From: Oleidesulfovibrio alaskensis DSM 16109
GTDB lineage: Bacteria > Desulfobacterota > Desulfovibrionia > Desulfovibrionales > Desulfovibrionaceae
Length of the DNA: 64,000 nt
Assembly (NCBI RefSeq): GCF_000482745.1
Contig: NZ_AXWQ01000004.1
Coordinates: 186,001-250,000, forward strand
Reading direction: 5' to 3'
In this document: one piece after another, positions 8,033-17,950 of the stretch
How positions within the stretch are numbered: position 1 is the first letter of the stretch
Layout of the letters: every line of letters starts with the position of its first letter
Translations under genes and position numbers: made by a program
Notes under the pieces: model-generated
Told to the model about the DNA's origin: nothing
Seen by the model: the letters and a program-made list of their open reading frames with translations, nothing else
Databases searched by the model: none

Positions 8033-11000
8033 ATGCCACAATTTGTCCATCTTCATTGTCATACGGAATACAGCCTGCTCGACGGCGCCATCCGCCTGAA
8101 AGATCTTTGCGAAAAAGCCAAAGAATTCGACATGCCTGCCGTGGCCATTACCGACCACGGCAACATGTACGGAGCCGTATATTTTTATCAGATGGCCCAG
8201 AAAATGGGCCTGAAGCCCATCATTGGCTGCGAGGTATATGTCGCCCACGGCGACCATACCGACAAAACAGGCGATATGGCCAAAAAACGCTACCACCTTG
8301 TCCTTCTGGCACAGAACAGAACAGGGTATCATAATCTGGCAAAACTGGTCACGCGCGGCTTTACAGAAGGCTTTCACTACAAGCCCCGTGTCAGCAAAGA
8401 CCTGCTGAGGCAGTACAGTGAAGGCATCATAGCTCTTTCCGCCTGCCTTGCAGGCGAAATTCCGCGGGCGCTGCTGAACGAAGGCATGGACCGCGCCATT
8501 GAACTGGCCCGCGAATATGCCGAAATATACCCCGACAGGTTTTATCTGGAGGTTCAGTCAAACGGCCTGAAGGAACAGGACGAGCTGAATGACAAGCTGA
8601 TAGAGCTTGCCGGTATAACCGGTCTGCCGCTGGTGGCAACCAACGACTGCCATTATCTGGAAAAAACCGACGTTGAAGCGCACGATACCCTGCTGTGCAT
8701 CCAGACCGGCGCCAAAGTCACCGACGAGCGCCGCATGCGCTTTGAGACTACGGAACTGTATTACAAGTCGCCGGACGAAATGGCAGCCGCCTTTGCCCAT
8801 GTTCCGGAAGCCATAGAAAACACCGTCAAAATTGCCGGACAGATTGATGTCACGCTGGACCTCGGGAACTATTATTTCCCCAACTACGAACTGCCGGAAG
8901 GCATGACGCTTGAAGACGAATTCCGCAAGCTTTCGCACGAGGGGCTGCAGAAACGTCTGGAGATTCTGCCCTACCGCGACCAGATAGACGAACCCGCCTA
9001 CTGGCAACGTCTGGAAAAAGAGCTTGAAGTCATTTGCAGCATGGGTTTTCCCGGTTATTTCCTCATCGTGCAGGACTTCATCAACTGGGCAAAAGACAAC
9101 AAAATCCCTGTGGGTCCGGGCCGTGGCTCCGCTGCCGGATCCATCGTGGCATGGGCGCTCAAGATAACAAACCTTGACCCCATTCCCTACAACCTGCTGT
9201 TTGAACGCTTTCTGAACAACGAGCGTGTGTCCATGCCTGATATCGACGTGGACTTCTGCGAACGCAGGCGCGGCGAGGTCATACAGTATGTAGGCAGAAA
9301 GTACGGCGAAGATTCAGTTGCCCAGATAACCACCTTTGGAAAAATGAAGGCAAAGGCGGTAGTGCGCGACGTTGCGCGGGCACTGGGGCTGTCTTTTCAG
9401 GACGGGGACAGAATAGCCAAGCTGATTCCCGAAGACCTGAAAATGACGATTAAAAAAGCTCTGGACATGGAGCCGGACCTTAAAACGCTTTACACCAACG
9501 ACCCGCAGATACGCAAACTGCTCGATATTTCCATGCGGCTTGAAGGACTTTCGCGTCATGCGTCCACCCATGCCGCCGGCGTGGTCATTTCAGACAAGCC
9601 CATGTTCGAGTATCTGCCGCTGTATCGAGATAAAAAAGGCGGTATTGTCACCCAGTTCGATATGAAAATTGTCGAAAAAGTCGGTCTGGTCAAATTCGAC
9701 TTTCTGGGTCTGCGCACCATGACGCTGGTACAGGATGCGCTGGACCTCATTGCCATGCAGGGCCTTACTCCGCCCGACCTCGACACCATGTCTCTGGAAG
9801 ACAAGGAAACATACGAACTTTACTCCCGCGGTGAAACCGACGGCGTCTTTCAGGTGGAAAGTTCCGGCATGCGCCAGTACCTGCGCATGCTGCGCCCCTC
9901 CTGCTTTGACGACGTCATCGCCATGCTGGCCCTGTACCGTCCCGGTCCGCTGGGGTCCGGCATGGTGGATGAATTCATCAAGCGTAAACACGGAGAAGTG
10001 GCGGTCACCTATCCGCTGGAAAGCCTGAAAGACTGCCTGCGCGACACATACGGTGTCATTGTCTATCAGGAACAGGTCATGCAGATTGCCCAGATTGTGG
10101 CAAACTACACGCTGGGCGGCGCTGACCTGCTGCGCCGCGCCATGGGCAAAAAGAATGCCGAGGCCATGGCCGAAGAGCGCATCAAGTTTACGAAAGGCGC
10201 TAAAGAAAACAACGTTCCCGAGGCAAAAGCGACCGAGATATTTGACTTGATGGAAAAGTTTGCGGAGTACGGCTTCAACAAGTCGCACTCCGCGGCATAT
10301 GCGCTCATATCCTATTACACCGCCTATCTGAAGGTGCACTACCCTGTGGAATTCATGGCCGCGCTGATGACGTCGGAAATGAACAATCAGGAAAAGGTGC
10401 TCAAATATGTGGCCTGCTGCAAGGATATGGGGGTTGAGGTTCTGGCTCCTAACGTGCAGATTTCGCGCCGCGAATTCAGCGTGCTGGACGGCAAGGTGAC
10501 ATACGGACTGGGCGGCATCAAAAACGTGGGAGACGAAGCTATCCGCGAGATAGTGAAAGCCCGCGAAGAAGACGGTCCTTTTCAGTCCATGCTGGACCTG
10601 TGCATGCGTGTGAATCTGCGCAAAGTCACCAAACGGGTGCTTGAAAACCTGATTAAAAGCGGTGCCTGCGACTGCCTGGGGTGCACCCGTCAGGGCATGG
10701 TGGCCGGACTTGATACCGTGGTGGCCCGCGCACAGAAAAAAGCCAAAGAAAAAGCCTCCAACCAGATTTCCATGTTTTCTGTCATGGAGCAGGAACCGCA
10801 GACCTGCCCCGGACTGGGTTTTGACTGCCCGGAACAAAGCATGGAGGAATGGGACGACGAAGAAAAACTGCGGAAGGAAAAGGAAGCTCTGGGCTTTTAT
10901 CTCAGCAGCCACCCCTTACAGCCCTACCGGAAAGAAATTTTCCGGCTCAGGCTTACCCCGCTTGAAGACTGCCGCGAGATGGGACCTGAACAGAGTTTCA

Positions 11001-11530
11001 AATCAGCGGTGCTGGTCACTTCCATCAAGGAAATTCTGACCAAGAAAGGTCACCGGATGGCTTTTTGTCAGGTGGAAGACCTTACCGCCTCCGGTGAATG
11101 CATCTTTTTTCCCGAAGCTTATGCAGAATGCCGTGAGATGCTCCAATCTGACCAGCCGCTGCTGCTTGAAGCGAAAATCAGTGATAAAAAAGATGACGAG
11201 CAGCCCGCAAAACAAGATGATGAAGAAGAAATTCTTAAAGAGATAAAAGTGATAGGCGAAGCGGTCATTCCGCTGGCAAAAGCCTGCCACGAAAGTGAAG
11301 AGCCTGTGACCATAGAGCTGGGGCTTCATCAGCTGCACTCGTCTGATCTGGACAGCCTGAAAGCACTGCTGCGCAAAAACAAAGGGACCATTCCCGTCAA
11401 CGTGCAGCTGGTCATAGAAGACAGCTGGTGCCTGCTGCAGCTGGGGCCGGAATACTCCATCCAGCCCGGCCCCGTGTTTGATAACGACTTCAATCAGTGG
11501 AAAATGAAAGGAAAAACTACTCATGCCTAA
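8033..11530 (+). CDS. dnaE: DNA polymerase III alpha subunit
   Basis: This is the replicative polymerase catalytic subunit, 1165 residues, the usual length for DnaE. The N-terminal PHP domain is clear (HLHCHTEYSLLDGAIR, then ITDHGNMYG). The palm contains PGRGSAAGS followed by MPDIDVDF at 401-408 with catalytic Asp403 and Asp405, and the third acidic residue in KFDFLGL near 556. A helix-hairpin-helix and OB-fold region follows (about 850-1100), with a Lys/Glu-rich linker around 1060. No ribosome binding site is seen before the ATG. It overlaps queD by 8 bases, so dnaE, queD and marC form an operon. Confidence 0.97.
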   Translation: MPQFVHLHCHTEYSLLDGAIRLKDLCEKAKEFDMPAVAITDHGNMYGAVYFYQMAQKMGLKPIIGCEVYVAHGDHTDKTGDMAKKRYHLVLLAQNRTGYHNLAKLVTRGFTEGFHYKPRVSKDLLRQYSEGIIALSACLAGEIPRALLNEGMDRAIELAREYAEIYPDRFYLEVQSNGLKEQDELNDKLIELAGITGLPLVATNDCHYLEKTDVEAHDTLLCIQTGAKVTDERRMRFETTELYYKSPDEMAAAFAHVPEAIENTVKIAGQIDVTLDLGNYYFPNYELPEGMTLEDEFRKLSHEGLQKRLEILPYRDQIDEPAYWQRLEKELEVICSMGFPGYFLIVQDFINWAKDNKIPVGPGRGSAAGSIVAWALKITNLDPIPYNLLFERFLNNERVSMPDIDVDFCERRRGEVIQYVGRKYGEDSVAQITTFGKMKAKAVVRDVARALGLSFQDGDRIAKLIPEDLKMTIKKALDMEPDLKTLYTNDPQIRKLLDISMRLEGLSRHASTHAAGVVISDKPMFEYLPLYRDKKGGIVTQFDMKIVEKVGLVKFDFLGLRTMTLVQDALDLIAMQGLTPPDLDTMSLEDKETYELYSRGETDGVFQVESSGMRQYLRMLRPSCFDDVIAMLALYRPGPLGSGMVDEFIKRKHGEVAVTYPLESLKDCLRDTYGVIVYQEQVMQIAQIVANYTLGGADLLRRAMGKKNAEAMAEERIKFTKGAKENNVPEAKATEIFDLMEKFAEYGFNKSHSAAYALISYYTAYLKVHYPVEFMAALMTSEMNNQEKVLKYVACCKDMGVEVLAPNVQISRREFSVLDGKVTYGLGGIKNVGDEAIREIVKAREEDGPFQSMLDLCMRVNLRKVTKRVLENLIKSGACDCLGCTRQGMVAGLDTVVARAQKKAKEKASNQISMFSVMEQEPQTCPGLGFDCPEQSMEEWDDEEKLRKEKEALGFYLSSHPLQPYRKEIFRLRLTPLEDCREMGPEQSFKSAVLVTSIKEILTKKGHRMAFCQVEDLTASGECIFFPEAYAECREMLQSDQPLLLEAKISDKKDDEQPAKQDDEEEILKEIKVIGEAVIPLAKACHESEEPVTIELGLHQLHSSDLDSLKALLRKNKGTIPVNVQLVIEDSWCLLQLGPEYSIQPGPVFDNDFNQWKMKGKTTHA

Positions 11531-11915
11531 GGGAATATGGCGCCTTACCGTGCGTTCCGACTTTGCGGCGGCCCATTCGCTGCGCAACTATTGCGGCAAG
11601 TGCGAAGCACTGCACGGCCATAACTTCGGCGTTGAAGCCACAGTGGAAGGGGGAATCCTCACGCCTGACACAGAGCTGCTGGTGGATTTTAAAGTACTGA
11701 AAAACGCACTGAAACAGGTACTTGACGGTCTTGACCACTGCGTGCTTAACGAAACACCCCCCTTTGACACCTGCAATCCTTCGTCGGAAAATCTGGCAAG
11801 GCACATTTACCGGCATATGGCCCCCCTCGTACAACCGCACGGGGTACGCATGCACAGTGTGACCGTGTCGGAAAAGCAGGCGCAATCGGCTACCTATATG
11901 GAAGTGGACGAATAA
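11523..11915 (+). CDS. queD: 6-carboxytetrahydropterin synthase
   Basis: This 130-residue enzyme of queuosine biosynthesis converts dihydroneopterin triphosphate to 6-carboxytetrahydropterin. The zinc ligands His18, His31 and His33 are present in the signature CGKCEALHGHNF (catalytic Cys24 and Cys27 nearby), with Asp71-His72 and Glu117 completing the active site. The CxxxHGH form distinguishes QueD from animal pyruvoyl-tetrahydropterin synthases. Its ATG lies inside the dnaE stop region, and its own stop overlaps the marC ATG (TAATG). A job in tRNA modification is unrelated to replication, so the operon link looks like shared expression only. Confidence 0.9.
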   Translation: MPKGIWRLTVRSDFAAAHSLRNYCGKCEALHGHNFGVEATVEGGILTPDTELLVDFKVLKNALKQVLDGLDHCVLNETPPFDTCNPSSENLARHIYRHMAPLVQPHGVRMHSVTVSEKQAQSATYMEVDE

Positions 11916-12538
11916 TGGCAGACCTGTCTTTCCGCAGTGTTTTCGAGATAGCCCTGCCGCTGTTTCTGATTATGGACCCGCTGGGCAACGCCGCAGTGTG
12001 CATCGGCATGCTGAAAGGTACAACACCCCGCGCCATGCGGGCTATCCTGCTGCGCGAGCTGTGCATCGCTCTCGGAATCATTTTCCTGTTCTATTACGTG
12101 GGCGACGCCATGCTCGCCATGCTGGATATCCATCCGTCCACCCTGCGGCTGGCGGGCGGCATCATCCTCTTCATGATATCCATCAAGATGATTTTTCCGC
12201 GGGATGAAGGGTATACCGAAAAAACGCAGGATCCCTTCATCGTTCCCATTGCGGTACCGCTTATTGCCGGACCATCGCTGCTGGCGGCTGTCATGCTGTA
12301 TGCTCACCGTGCCGAAGCGCCGTTTCCCGGTTCTCCGGCAGTGCTGCTGGGCATTCTCAGCGCATGGCTGGGTACCGCGGTTATCATGCTGTTCACCCCC
12401 GAAATGACCCGCGTGCTGGGAAAGCGCGGCATGCGCGCAGCCGAGCGGCTTATGGGGCTTATACTGGTGCTTCTGGCGGTGCAGATGCTGGAAAACGGCC
12501 TGATGCTCTTTGTCCAGAGCCTGCAGAGTGCGCTCTGA
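11915..12538 (+). CDS. MarC family integral membrane protein
   Basis: This 207-residue inner-membrane protein has about six predicted transmembrane helices. The opening (FEIALPLFLIMDPLGNAAV) and the central loop PIAVPLIAGPSLLAAVM are conserved in the MarC/UPF0056 family. The family was once linked to antibiotic resistance, but its function is unsettled. The start ATG overlaps the queD stop by one base. A strong terminator follows 12 bases after the stop. Confidence 0.88.
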   Translation: MADLSFRSVFEIALPLFLIMDPLGNAAVCIGMLKGTTPRAMRAILLRELCIALGIIFLFYYVGDAMLAMLDIHPSTLRLAGGIILFMISIKMIFPRDEGYTEKTQDPFIVPIAVPLIAGPSLLAAVMLYAHRAEAPFPGSPAVLLGILSAWLGTAVIMLFTPEMTRVLGKRGMRAAERLMGLILVLLAVQMLENGLMLFVQSLQSAL

Positions 12539-12550
12539 CATCAGTCCTGC

Positions 12551-12577
12551 AGCCCCGCTCCGGCGGGGCTTTTTTTT
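12551..12577 (+). terminator. Rho-independent terminator of dnaE-queD-marC
   Basis: An 8-bp stem AGCCCCGC/GCGGGGCT with a TCCG tetraloop is followed by seven T residues. Confidence 0.93.
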
Positions 12578-12823
12578 GCACAGTACCGGAGCAGACATCT
12601 TCCGCTGCGGCCCATGTGTCCCCCCCTGTAACGCAAGTGTCTGCCCCCCTGCAATCCGGTACTCTCCGGAACCGGAGGATCAGCCCGCAGGATACGCGGA
12701 GCACCCGTGACCATTCCGCGACCGGCGGCAATGCATTCTGTTTTTACAGATATGCCTTTACAAGACGCGACCTGTGGCTAGAGTAACAGTCTGGCCCAAC
12801 AGCAAGCAGATACGGAGAACGCC

Positions 12824-13483
12824 ATGAATGAGACAGTCCTTACCCCTTTCCTGTTCCGGCATGCCAGCAAGGATTTCGATCCCGACAGAAAAATTCCCGA
12901 AGACCAGTTTCTGACCATTCTGGAAGCAGGCAGACTCGCGCCCAGTTCCTTCGGCTTTGAACCGTGGAAGTTTCTGATAGTGCAGAACCCCGCCCTGCGC
13001 GCCGAGCTGCACCGGCACACATGGGGCGGCAAAAAGCAGATTCCCAACTGCAGCCATCTGGTTGTCTATCTGGCCCACAAACGCCCGAGTCTGCTGCCGG
13101 AAAGCGATTATATACAGTCTTCCATGCGTGAGGTGCTGCAACTGCCCGACGACATCATAGCCCTGAAAACGGACTATTACGGCAACTTCCTGCGCAGCGA
13201 TTTCGGCATGATAGATAACGAGATGCGGCTTTTTGAATGGTCGTGCAGGCAGGCGTACATAGCGCTGGCCAACATGATGACAGCGGCAGCCATGATGGAA
13301 ATCGACAGCTGCGCACTGGAAGGCTTTGTTGAAGCGGACCTGAACGCCGCCGTGAAGCAGCACCTTCAGGTGGATACGGATCAGTTCGGTGTTGCCTGCA
13401 TGTGTGCCTTTGGCTACAGAGTGCGCCCCCCGCGGCCCAAAGCCCGCCACAGCATGGAAAACGTGGTACGCTGGTACGATTAA
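12824..13483 (+). CDS. Nitroreductase family flavoprotein
   Basis: This 219-residue protein belongs to the FMN-dependent nitroreductase family, which uses NAD(P)H to reduce nitro compounds, quinones or flavins. The FMN-phosphate contact region is visible near the start (FRHASKDFDPD), followed by EAGRLAPSSFGFEPWKF, where the Pro-Ser-Ser loop and FEPW are hallmarks; the C-terminal CAFGYRVRPPRPKAR is the usual end motif. CGGAG lies 7 bases before the ATG. It is flanked by terminators, so it is a single-gene unit. The physiological substrate is unknown. Confidence 0.87.
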   Translation: MNETVLTPFLFRHASKDFDPDRKIPEDQFLTILEAGRLAPSSFGFEPWKFLIVQNPALRAELHRHTWGGKKQIPNCSHLVVYLAHKRPSLLPESDYIQSSMREVLQLPDDIIALKTDYYGNFLRSDFGMIDNEMRLFEWSCRQAYIALANMMTAAAMMEIDSCALEGFVEADLNAAVKQHLQVDTDQFGVACMCAFGYRVRPPRPKARHSMENVVRWYD

Positions 13484-13600
13484 TCTGCCGCAAAGACAGC
13501 GGACAATGACGGGGCAGGGAACCTCTGCCGCTCCGGTACCGCATGCGGCTGTCCTGCACCGTAATCCGCATGCCCGCAAAGACGCACACCATATAACGCA

Positions 13601-13632
13601 AAAGTCCCGCCGTCATCCGGCGGGACTTTTTT
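13601..13632. terminator. Bidirectional terminator between nitroreductase gene and dxs
   Basis: A perfect 12-bp stem (13601-13612 with 13618-13629, AAAGTCCCGCCG) with a 5-base loop ends in a run of T on the plus strand and has A residues at its left edge. It lies between convergent genes and can serve both. Confidence 0.88.
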
Positions 13633-13650
13633 ACGTAGCTGGCAAACAGC

Positions 13651-15567
13651 TCACTCCTGAAGCCCGAGCATTTCCAGCAGGGTCCGGCGGATGGCCGCGC
13701 GGTCTATGCCGGTGAGCTTACGAAGCTGTTTCTGAGTACCGTGCGTCACAAAATCATCCGGCAACCCCAACCGGCGCACGTGCACGCCGGCAAGACAGTC
13801 GTGATCGGCCAGCAGCTCCAGCACACCGGAGGAAAAACCGCCGGTTGTTGTATTCTCTTCAAGCAGCAGCAGGCTGTCATGGCTGCGGGCCAGTGCCACA
13901 AGCTGCTCCGCGTCAAGAGGCTTCACAAAACGCGCGTTGAAAACAGAAACAGCCTTGCCGGTGGAGCGCTCTATTTCTTCGGCCACCGCCAGCGCGGGAT
14001 GCACCCTGCTGCCCACTGCGATGACAGCAACATCCGCTCCCTTTTTGAGCAGCTCTCCCCTGCCGTGTTCCAGCACTCCGGGGTCGGCGGAAAGACAGGC
14101 TCCCACACCGATGCCGCGGGGATAGCGTATGGCCACAGGTCCTTCACCGGCCAGAGCCGTCTTCATGGCCTGCTGCAATTCGGCCTCGTCCTTGGGGGCA
14201 ATGATGGTCAGATTGGGAATATGCCGCAAATAACTCAGGTCAAAAGCACCATGGTGTGTCGGACCGTCTTCACCTACCAGCCCGCCTCTGTCCAGACAGA
14301 ACGTCACAGGCAGCTTCTGCAGACACACATCATGCACAATCTGGTCATACGACCGCTGGAGAAAAGTGGAATAAATGGCCACCACGGGCCGGAATCCCTG
14401 CGCAGCAAGACCGGCTGCAAACGTGACGGCATGCTGCTCGCAGATGCCCACATCCACAAACCTGTCAGGAAAACGTCGGCTGAATTCGCCCACTCCTGTG
14501 CCTTCGGGCATGGCGGCGGTAATGGCAATCACACGCTCGTCTTTTTCCGCCAGACTGCACAATGTGCTGCCGAACACTTCGGTATACGAAGGCAGTGAAT
14601 CCGAATCCACAAATTTACACGCGGCACCGGTTTCCAGTTCAAACCGGCCCACCCCGTGAAAATAGGTGGGGTTGCTTTCAGCCGGTTCATAACCTTTGCC
14701 TTTTTTGGTCAGCACATGCAGCAGCACCGGCTCATCCAGAGCCCGCGCCATCTGCATCACCTTGGCAAGATTGCGCACATCATGGCCGTCCACCGGTCCC
14801 ACATAGTTGAACCGGAAGGCTTCAAACAACATACCGGGCGTAAAAAAGCTTTTCAGGCTGTGCTCGCTGCGCTTGGCATAGTTGAGCATTTCTTCACCTA
14901 TACCCGGTACCGACTTAAGCCAGGTTTCCACATCGCGCTTCATGCGGCGCACCCAGCGCGAAGAAAGATTACGGCTGAGAAAAAGAGATAACGCGCCGAC
15001 ATTCTTTGATATGGACATTTCATTATCATTCAGGATGACCAGAAGCCGCCGCCCCTGATGCCCCGCCTGATTAAGTCCTTCAAAAGCCAGCCCCGCGGTC
15101 ATGGAACCGTCACCGATGATGGCTATGACATCGTTGTCATCTCCGGCCAGATCGCGGGCCATGGCCATGCCCGCCGCAGCCGATATGGACGTGGAAGAAT
15201 GCCCCACCCCGAAATGATCGTAGGGACTTTCCGCCATTTTGGGAAAACCGCTGATCCCCTGATACTGCCGCAGCGTGGAAAATTCATCGCGCCTGCCCGT
15301 CAGCAGCTTCCATGCATAGGCCTGATGCCCCACATCCCAGACAAATTTGTCCTTGTCGGGATTGAAAACCGACAGCAGCGCCAGCGTCAGCTCCACCACT
15401 CCGAGCGAAGGCGCCAGATGGCCGCCGTTCTGCGAAACCGTGCCGATGATGCGTTCGCGCAGTTCATCTGCCAGCTGCCGCAGTTGGTCGGCATCCAGTT
15501 TAGCCACATCCGTAGGGTGCTGAATCGAATCCAGCACATTATCTATTGTCATGCCTGGCTGGCTCAT
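13651..15567 (-). CDS. dxs: 1-deoxy-D-xylulose-5-phosphate synthase
   Basis: This is the first enzyme of the non-mevalonate isoprenoid pathway, condensing pyruvate with glyceraldehyde 3-phosphate using thiamine diphosphate. The 638-residue length is normal. The TPP-binding motif IGDGSMTAGLAFEGLNQAG ... NDNEMSIS is intact, HQAYAWKLLTGR carries the conserved histidine, and the transketolase pyrimidine domain includes DRGGLVGEDGPTHHG. The frame is open to 15636; ATG at 15567 is preferred because it follows a G-rich stretch (GGGACAG) and matches the family's start. ispA lies upstream with 177 bases between them. Confidence 0.95.
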   Translation of the reverse strand: MSQPGMTIDNVLDSIQHPTDVAKLDADQLRQLADELRERIIGTVSQNGGHLAPSLGVVELTLALLSVFNPDKDKFVWDVGHQAYAWKLLTGRRDEFSTLRQYQGISGFPKMAESPYDHFGVGHSSTSISAAAGMAMARDLAGDDNDVIAIIGDGSMTAGLAFEGLNQAGHQGRRLLVILNDNEMSISKNVGALSLFLSRNLSSRWVRRMKRDVETWLKSVPGIGEEMLNYAKRSEHSLKSFFTPGMLFEAFRFNYVGPVDGHDVRNLAKVMQMARALDEPVLLHVLTKKGKGYEPAESNPTYFHGVGRFELETGAACKFVDSDSLPSYTEVFGSTLCSLAEKDERVIAITAAMPEGTGVGEFSRRFPDRFVDVGICEQHAVTFAAGLAAQGFRPVVAIYSTFLQRSYDQIVHDVCLQKLPVTFCLDRGGLVGEDGPTHHGAFDLSYLRHIPNLTIIAPKDEAELQQAMKTALAGEGPVAIRYPRGIGVGACLSADPGVLEHGRGELLKKGADVAVIAVGSRVHPALAVAEEIERSTGKAVSVFNARFVKPLDAEQLVALARSHDSLLLLEENTTTGGFSSGVLELLADHDCLAGVHVRRLGLPDDFVTHGTQKQLRKLTGIDRAAIRRTLLEMLGLQE

Positions 15568-15744
15568 TCCCTTCTGTCCCGTTATCACTGCGGCAATGCC
15601 TGAAAACCGGCACACAACGTGACACGCAGTGTGCATTCATCCGTACCCCCGCAGACTCCGTACGGATAATGCGCGCCACGCATGCCGCAAAAACAGATGC
15701 CGCCGTACGCATTCAGCTACGACAGGGCACCGCTGTTAAAAAAA

Positions 15745-16659
15745 TCACATGGCCCGATCGGCAATGTACTGTGCAAGTGCCTTGAGGAAAAGCGCATTTT
15801 CACCTTCATACCCCGACAGGCAGGCCACGGCGGCATCCACCTGCTGCTGCGCCAGCTCTCTGCTGCGCTCAAGCCCCAGCAGGCTCGGGTATGTGTTCTT
15901 GCCCTGCCCGCTGTCACTGCCCACCGGCTTGCCCAGTGTCGCCTCGTCGCCGGTTTCATCAAGAATGTCATCAACAATCTGAAAAGCGGCTCCGATGGCT
16001 TCTCCATAGCGAGATATCCGTTCGGCATCTTCCTGCGGTGCGCCTGCAAGCAGGGCTCCGGCAAGACACGAACAGCGGATGAGCGCACCTGTTTTCATGG
16101 CGTGCATACCGCGAAGCATGTCCAAAGACACATCAGCGCGGCCGGTGTACTCCATATCCAGCATCTGACCTCCCACCATGCCTCCGGCGCCTGCCGCAGC
16201 AGCCACCACAGACAGGGCGGAAAGCACTCTGGAGGCTTCCACAGCAGCTCCCGCCGATGCCATCAGGCAAAACGCTTCGGTAAGCAGGCCGTCACCGGCC
16301 AGTATGGCTGTGGCCTCGCCGAATTTTTTATGATTCGATGGCATGCCGCGCCGCAGGTCGTCATCATCCATGGCGGGCAGGTCGTCGTGCACCAGAGAAT
16401 ATGTATGAATAAGCTCGATGGCCGCGGCAAAAGGCAGCACCGCATCGCGCGCCAGACCGAAAAGACCGGCCGTGGTAAGGCACAGCACGGGTCGCAGACG
16501 CTTACCGCCGGCAAGCAGGCTGTAATCCATGGCCTTCAGAAGATCACAGGGTATTCCCCGCCCTTTAAGGCACCCGCCAAGATACTCTTCCACTTCCAGC
16601 GCTTCCGCCGCAAGCCGCTGCTTCATGGCCTGCGGTGTCATTTCGTCCGCATGAGACAT
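15745..16659 (-). CDS. ispA: Polyprenyl (farnesyl/geranylgeranyl) diphosphate synthase
   Basis: This 304-residue trans-prenyltransferase extends isoprenoid chains from IPP and DMAPP. The first aspartate-rich motif is DDLPAMDDDDLRRG at about 92-105 and the second is DDILDETGD; GGKRLRP is the IPP-binding motif. Length and motif form fit the IspA/short-chain group (C15, possibly C20). ATG at 16659 follows AGGGA with an 8-base gap; the open frame continues to 16713 without a better site. It sits between xseB and dxs in the same orientation, so the pathway's first enzyme and this chain-length enzyme are co-transcribed. Confidence 0.93.
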   Translation of the reverse strand: MSHADEMTPQAMKQRLAAEALEVEEYLGGCLKGRGIPCDLLKAMDYSLLAGGKRLRPVLCLTTAGLFGLARDAVLPFAAAIELIHTYSLVHDDLPAMDDDDLRRGMPSNHKKFGEATAILAGDGLLTEAFCLMASAGAAVEASRVLSALSVVAAAAGAGGMVGGQMLDMEYTGRADVSLDMLRGMHAMKTGALIRCSCLAGALLAGAPQEDAERISRYGEAIGAAFQIVDDILDETGDEATLGKPVGSDSGQGKNTYPSLLGLERSRELAQQQVDAAVACLSGYEGENALFLKALAQYIADRAM

Positions 16660-16736
16660 GTTCACGTCCCTGTGTAAAAGTTGCTGTCCGTCGCCTGCCG
16701 CTGCAGAACGCAAAAAACCTGCCGGCGCACACAGAT

Positions 16737-16979
16737 TCAGTCATCCGCCGCCGGAGAATCTTCCGGCATGTCAAAGTCCTTCAATACGCCGTCGCTGAAT
16801 ACTTTGATATCATTGCGCGCCGTTTGCAACCGTTTGCGGCACCCCGCAGCCAGTTCCAGACCTTCCTTGTACAGCGCCACGCCCTCTTCCAGAGGCAGTT
16901 CGCCGGTCTCCAGCCTGCGGACTATCTCCTGCAGGCGCGCCAGCTGTTCTTCAAAACCCGTCGTTCCGGTTCCGGTCAT
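16737..16979 (-). CDS. xseB: Exodeoxyribonuclease VII small subunit
   Basis: This 80-residue helical protein matches XseB: FEEQLARLQEIVRRLETGELPLEEGVALYKEG is the family signature split over residues 9-40. It binds XseA to form the exonuclease that degrades single-stranded DNA from both ends. An M23 peptidase gene separates it from xseA. Confidence 0.93.
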   Translation of the reverse strand: MTGTGTTGFEEQLARLQEIVRRLETGELPLEEGVALYKEGLELAAGCRKRLQTARNDIKVFSDGVLKDFDMPEDSPAADD

Positions 16980-17008
16980 TATTATTCTCCGCTGCCGTGC
17001 AGGCTCAC

Positions 17009-17950
17009 TTACTCGAACAAAGGCATGGGGTCTACAAAAACCCCCTGCAGGCTCAGGCCGAAATGCAGATGAGGCCCGGTGACCCTTCCGGTGCTGCCTA
17101 CGGCACCTATCACCTGTCCCTTTTTCACACGTTCGCCTGCGCGAACGTCCAGTCTGGACATATGAAAATACATGCTGACCACTCCTTCGCCGTGGTCAAT
17201 GTACACCGAATTGCCTGCAAAAAAATGATTCTCGGCCAACACAACCACCCCTTCGGCACAAGCCTGTATGGGGCTGCCCTGTGCACCGCGCAGATCAATG
17301 CCGGAATGCGGTTTGCGCGGCTGGTCATTAAAAAAACGCCGCAGGCCGAAAACGCTGGAAACACCCCCGGGCACAGGCCGGTGCAACGGCAAATCCCAGA
17401 ACCGCATACCGGTACGCAATGCAAGAGCCTGCTTTACTCTTGCCCGCTCTTTTTCATGACGATCAAGGTCTGCCTTGGCAACGTCCACATAGCGTTTTTT
17501 TACCGTCAGACGCTGCACGGGGTATTCCTTATCCCGCACTTTCAGTTCGCGGCGGCTGCTGTGCGCGGCACCGGACACCACCGCGTCCACCCTCAGGGGC
17601 ACCCTGCCCGGTTTTTGCGAAAGCCCCACACCAAGAAGAGCAGCGGCATAGCGGGCTTCACCGGCTCCGGTCTGCCGCACCTCCACAGGCAGATCAATGG
17701 CCTCGCCGTTCCACTGCACAGTCACTTTTTCCACAGGTTCATCGGCTATCAGGGTGACAACAAAAGGCTGACCGGGAAATACAACTTCCGGCGCTTCCAG
17801 ACGCACAGCACCGCTTGCCGTCCGGGCACCGGACAGCAGAAAAAGCGCCAGCACGGAAAGAAAGACAATCCCGCCGGAAAAGAAAAATGCCTGCGGTCTG
17901 CCCTGCCGGGCACCACCACTGCGCGAAAACAAACGGTCATGACTCATCAT
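17009..17950 (-). CDS. M23 family metallopeptidase (murein endopeptidase or murein-binding factor)
   Basis: This 313-residue exported protein has an N-terminal membrane anchor or signal at about residues 25-45 (FFFSGGIVFLSVLALFLLSG), an extracytoplasmic middle region and a C-terminal LytM/M23 domain. The zinc ligands are present: His215 and Asp219 (HSGID) and the HLH at 294-296, so catalysis on peptidoglycan crosslinks is likely. ATG at 17950 has AGGAG 9 bases upstream and overlaps the xseA stop by 14 bases. The placement between the two subunits of exonuclease VII is unusual for a cell-wall enzyme. Confidence 0.9.
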   Translation of the reverse strand: MMSHDRLFSRSGGARQGRPQAFFFSGGIVFLSVLALFLLSGARTASGAVRLEAPEVVFPGQPFVVTLIADEPVEKVTVQWNGEAIDLPVEVRQTGAGEARYAAALLGVGLSQKPGRVPLRVDAVVSGAAHSSRRELKVRDKEYPVQRLTVKKRYVDVAKADLDRHEKERARVKQALALRTGMRFWDLPLHRPVPGGVSSVFGLRRFFNDQPRKPHSGIDLRGAQGSPIQACAEGVVVLAENHFFAGNSVYIDHGEGVVSMYFHMSRLDVRAGERVKKGQVIGAVGSTGRVTGPHLHFGLSLQGVFVDPMPLFE